NCBI GenBank assembly: GCA_905250025.1
Contig: CAJNOJ010000075.1
Coordinates: forward strand, 62,001 to 126,000
Origin: Adineta ricciae
Lineage: Eukaryota; Rotifera; Eurotatoria; Adinetida; Adinetidae
DNA length: 64,000 bases
Reading direction: 5' to 3'
Position numbers and translations under genes: made by a program. The notes beneath the pieces were generated by a model. It did not search any database, was not told the origin of the DNA, and was given only the letters and a program-made list of their open reading frames with translations. Shown here piece after piece: positions 63,615 through 64,000 of this stretch (within the stretch, counting starts at the first letter, position 1; each line of letters starts with the position of its first letter).

Positions 63615-64000
63615 CTCATCACTATATGAACTGGTGGAAGCAGTCACGTAATAGTCCGCACCAGTTACTAGAAAGAAAAAGAAAAAGATGAGAATAAAGG
63701 AACGAGGATGACAGTGAGTATAGCAAAACGTAAATGAAATGGAGAAGAAAGGAAAAAATACACGTCGTTTTTAAGCAGCGCGCGCCGAGTTTGGAAAAAA
63801 TATATAAGGAGGAATCCGTAGGCGGAAAAAAATAACGACTGAAAAAGAAGGGAAAGTTAACTCAAAGCTCGAAGGCACATTTGTTGCAGCTCATCTGCAA
63901 AACTCGGTCAACGTTCGTTAAATGAAAGAAATTCGCCTTCGTCAGTACTATTGCTATATACAGATCGTCAGTCGATAATTGTGCTAATGACCAACTGTGC
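63615..64000. other. Upstream region of the Asn/Ser-rich gene
   Basis: Contains a splice acceptor for the minus-strand gene at about 63669-63676 and a TATATA-like sequence near 63799-63806. A promoter here is possible but not shown. Confidence 0.4.

Overview
The window is nuclear DNA of a small invertebrate and most likely comes from a bdelloid rotifer. That assignment is inferred from several traits: AT-rich sequence, closely packed genes, many introns of only about 45-60 bp with GT..AG ends, animal-specific genes (PAR-3, a Kv channel, Greatwall kinase, a GPCR-like receptor), an intron-bearing glucosidase that looks bacterial, and two diverged versions of one 8-kb block. No rRNA, tRNA, CRISPR or complete transposon was recognised.

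Layout, left to right. 179-4197 (+): uracil-DNA glycosylase (UNG), a U-box E3 ligase (UBOX5/RNF37) and a METTL18-type histidine methyltransferase. The last two are only 19 bp apart, with a splice acceptor in the gap. 4699-18373 (-): a PTB-like low-complexity protein, a divergent Kv potassium channel, a Goliath/GRAIL-type PA-TM-RING E3 ligase and the polarity scaffold PAR-3. 20250-24157 (+): a CBM21 glycogen-binding domain spliced in frame to a complete ubiquitin-specific protease, then an F-BAR protein. 25163-27269 (-): an orphan with MATH-like domains. 30817-33004 (+): a proline-rich protein built of tandem repeats.

33232-42235 (-): an orphan with a possible C2 domain, Greatwall/MASTL kinase, and a bacterial-type GH13 alpha-glucosidase carrying a long disordered tail. 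43336-59142: WDR26 (+), a GPCR-like receptor (+) and a small orphan (-), present twice as blocks of about 8 kb joined at a single ambiguous base (51678). The second WDR26 is cut off at that base, so the repeat may be an assembly artefact made of two haplotypes. 60577-61527 (+): a Thg1-like 3'-5' polymerase. 62592-63614 (-): an Asn/Ser-rich orphan.

The genes do not form one pathway. Ubiquitin biology recurs (UBOX5, the PA-TM-RING ligase, the USP fusion, and WDR26 of the CTLH E3 complex), but gene order alone does not show that they act together. The strongest candidate for something undescribed is the CBM21-USP fusion at 20250-21946, which would be a deubiquitinase carrying a glycogen-targeting module.
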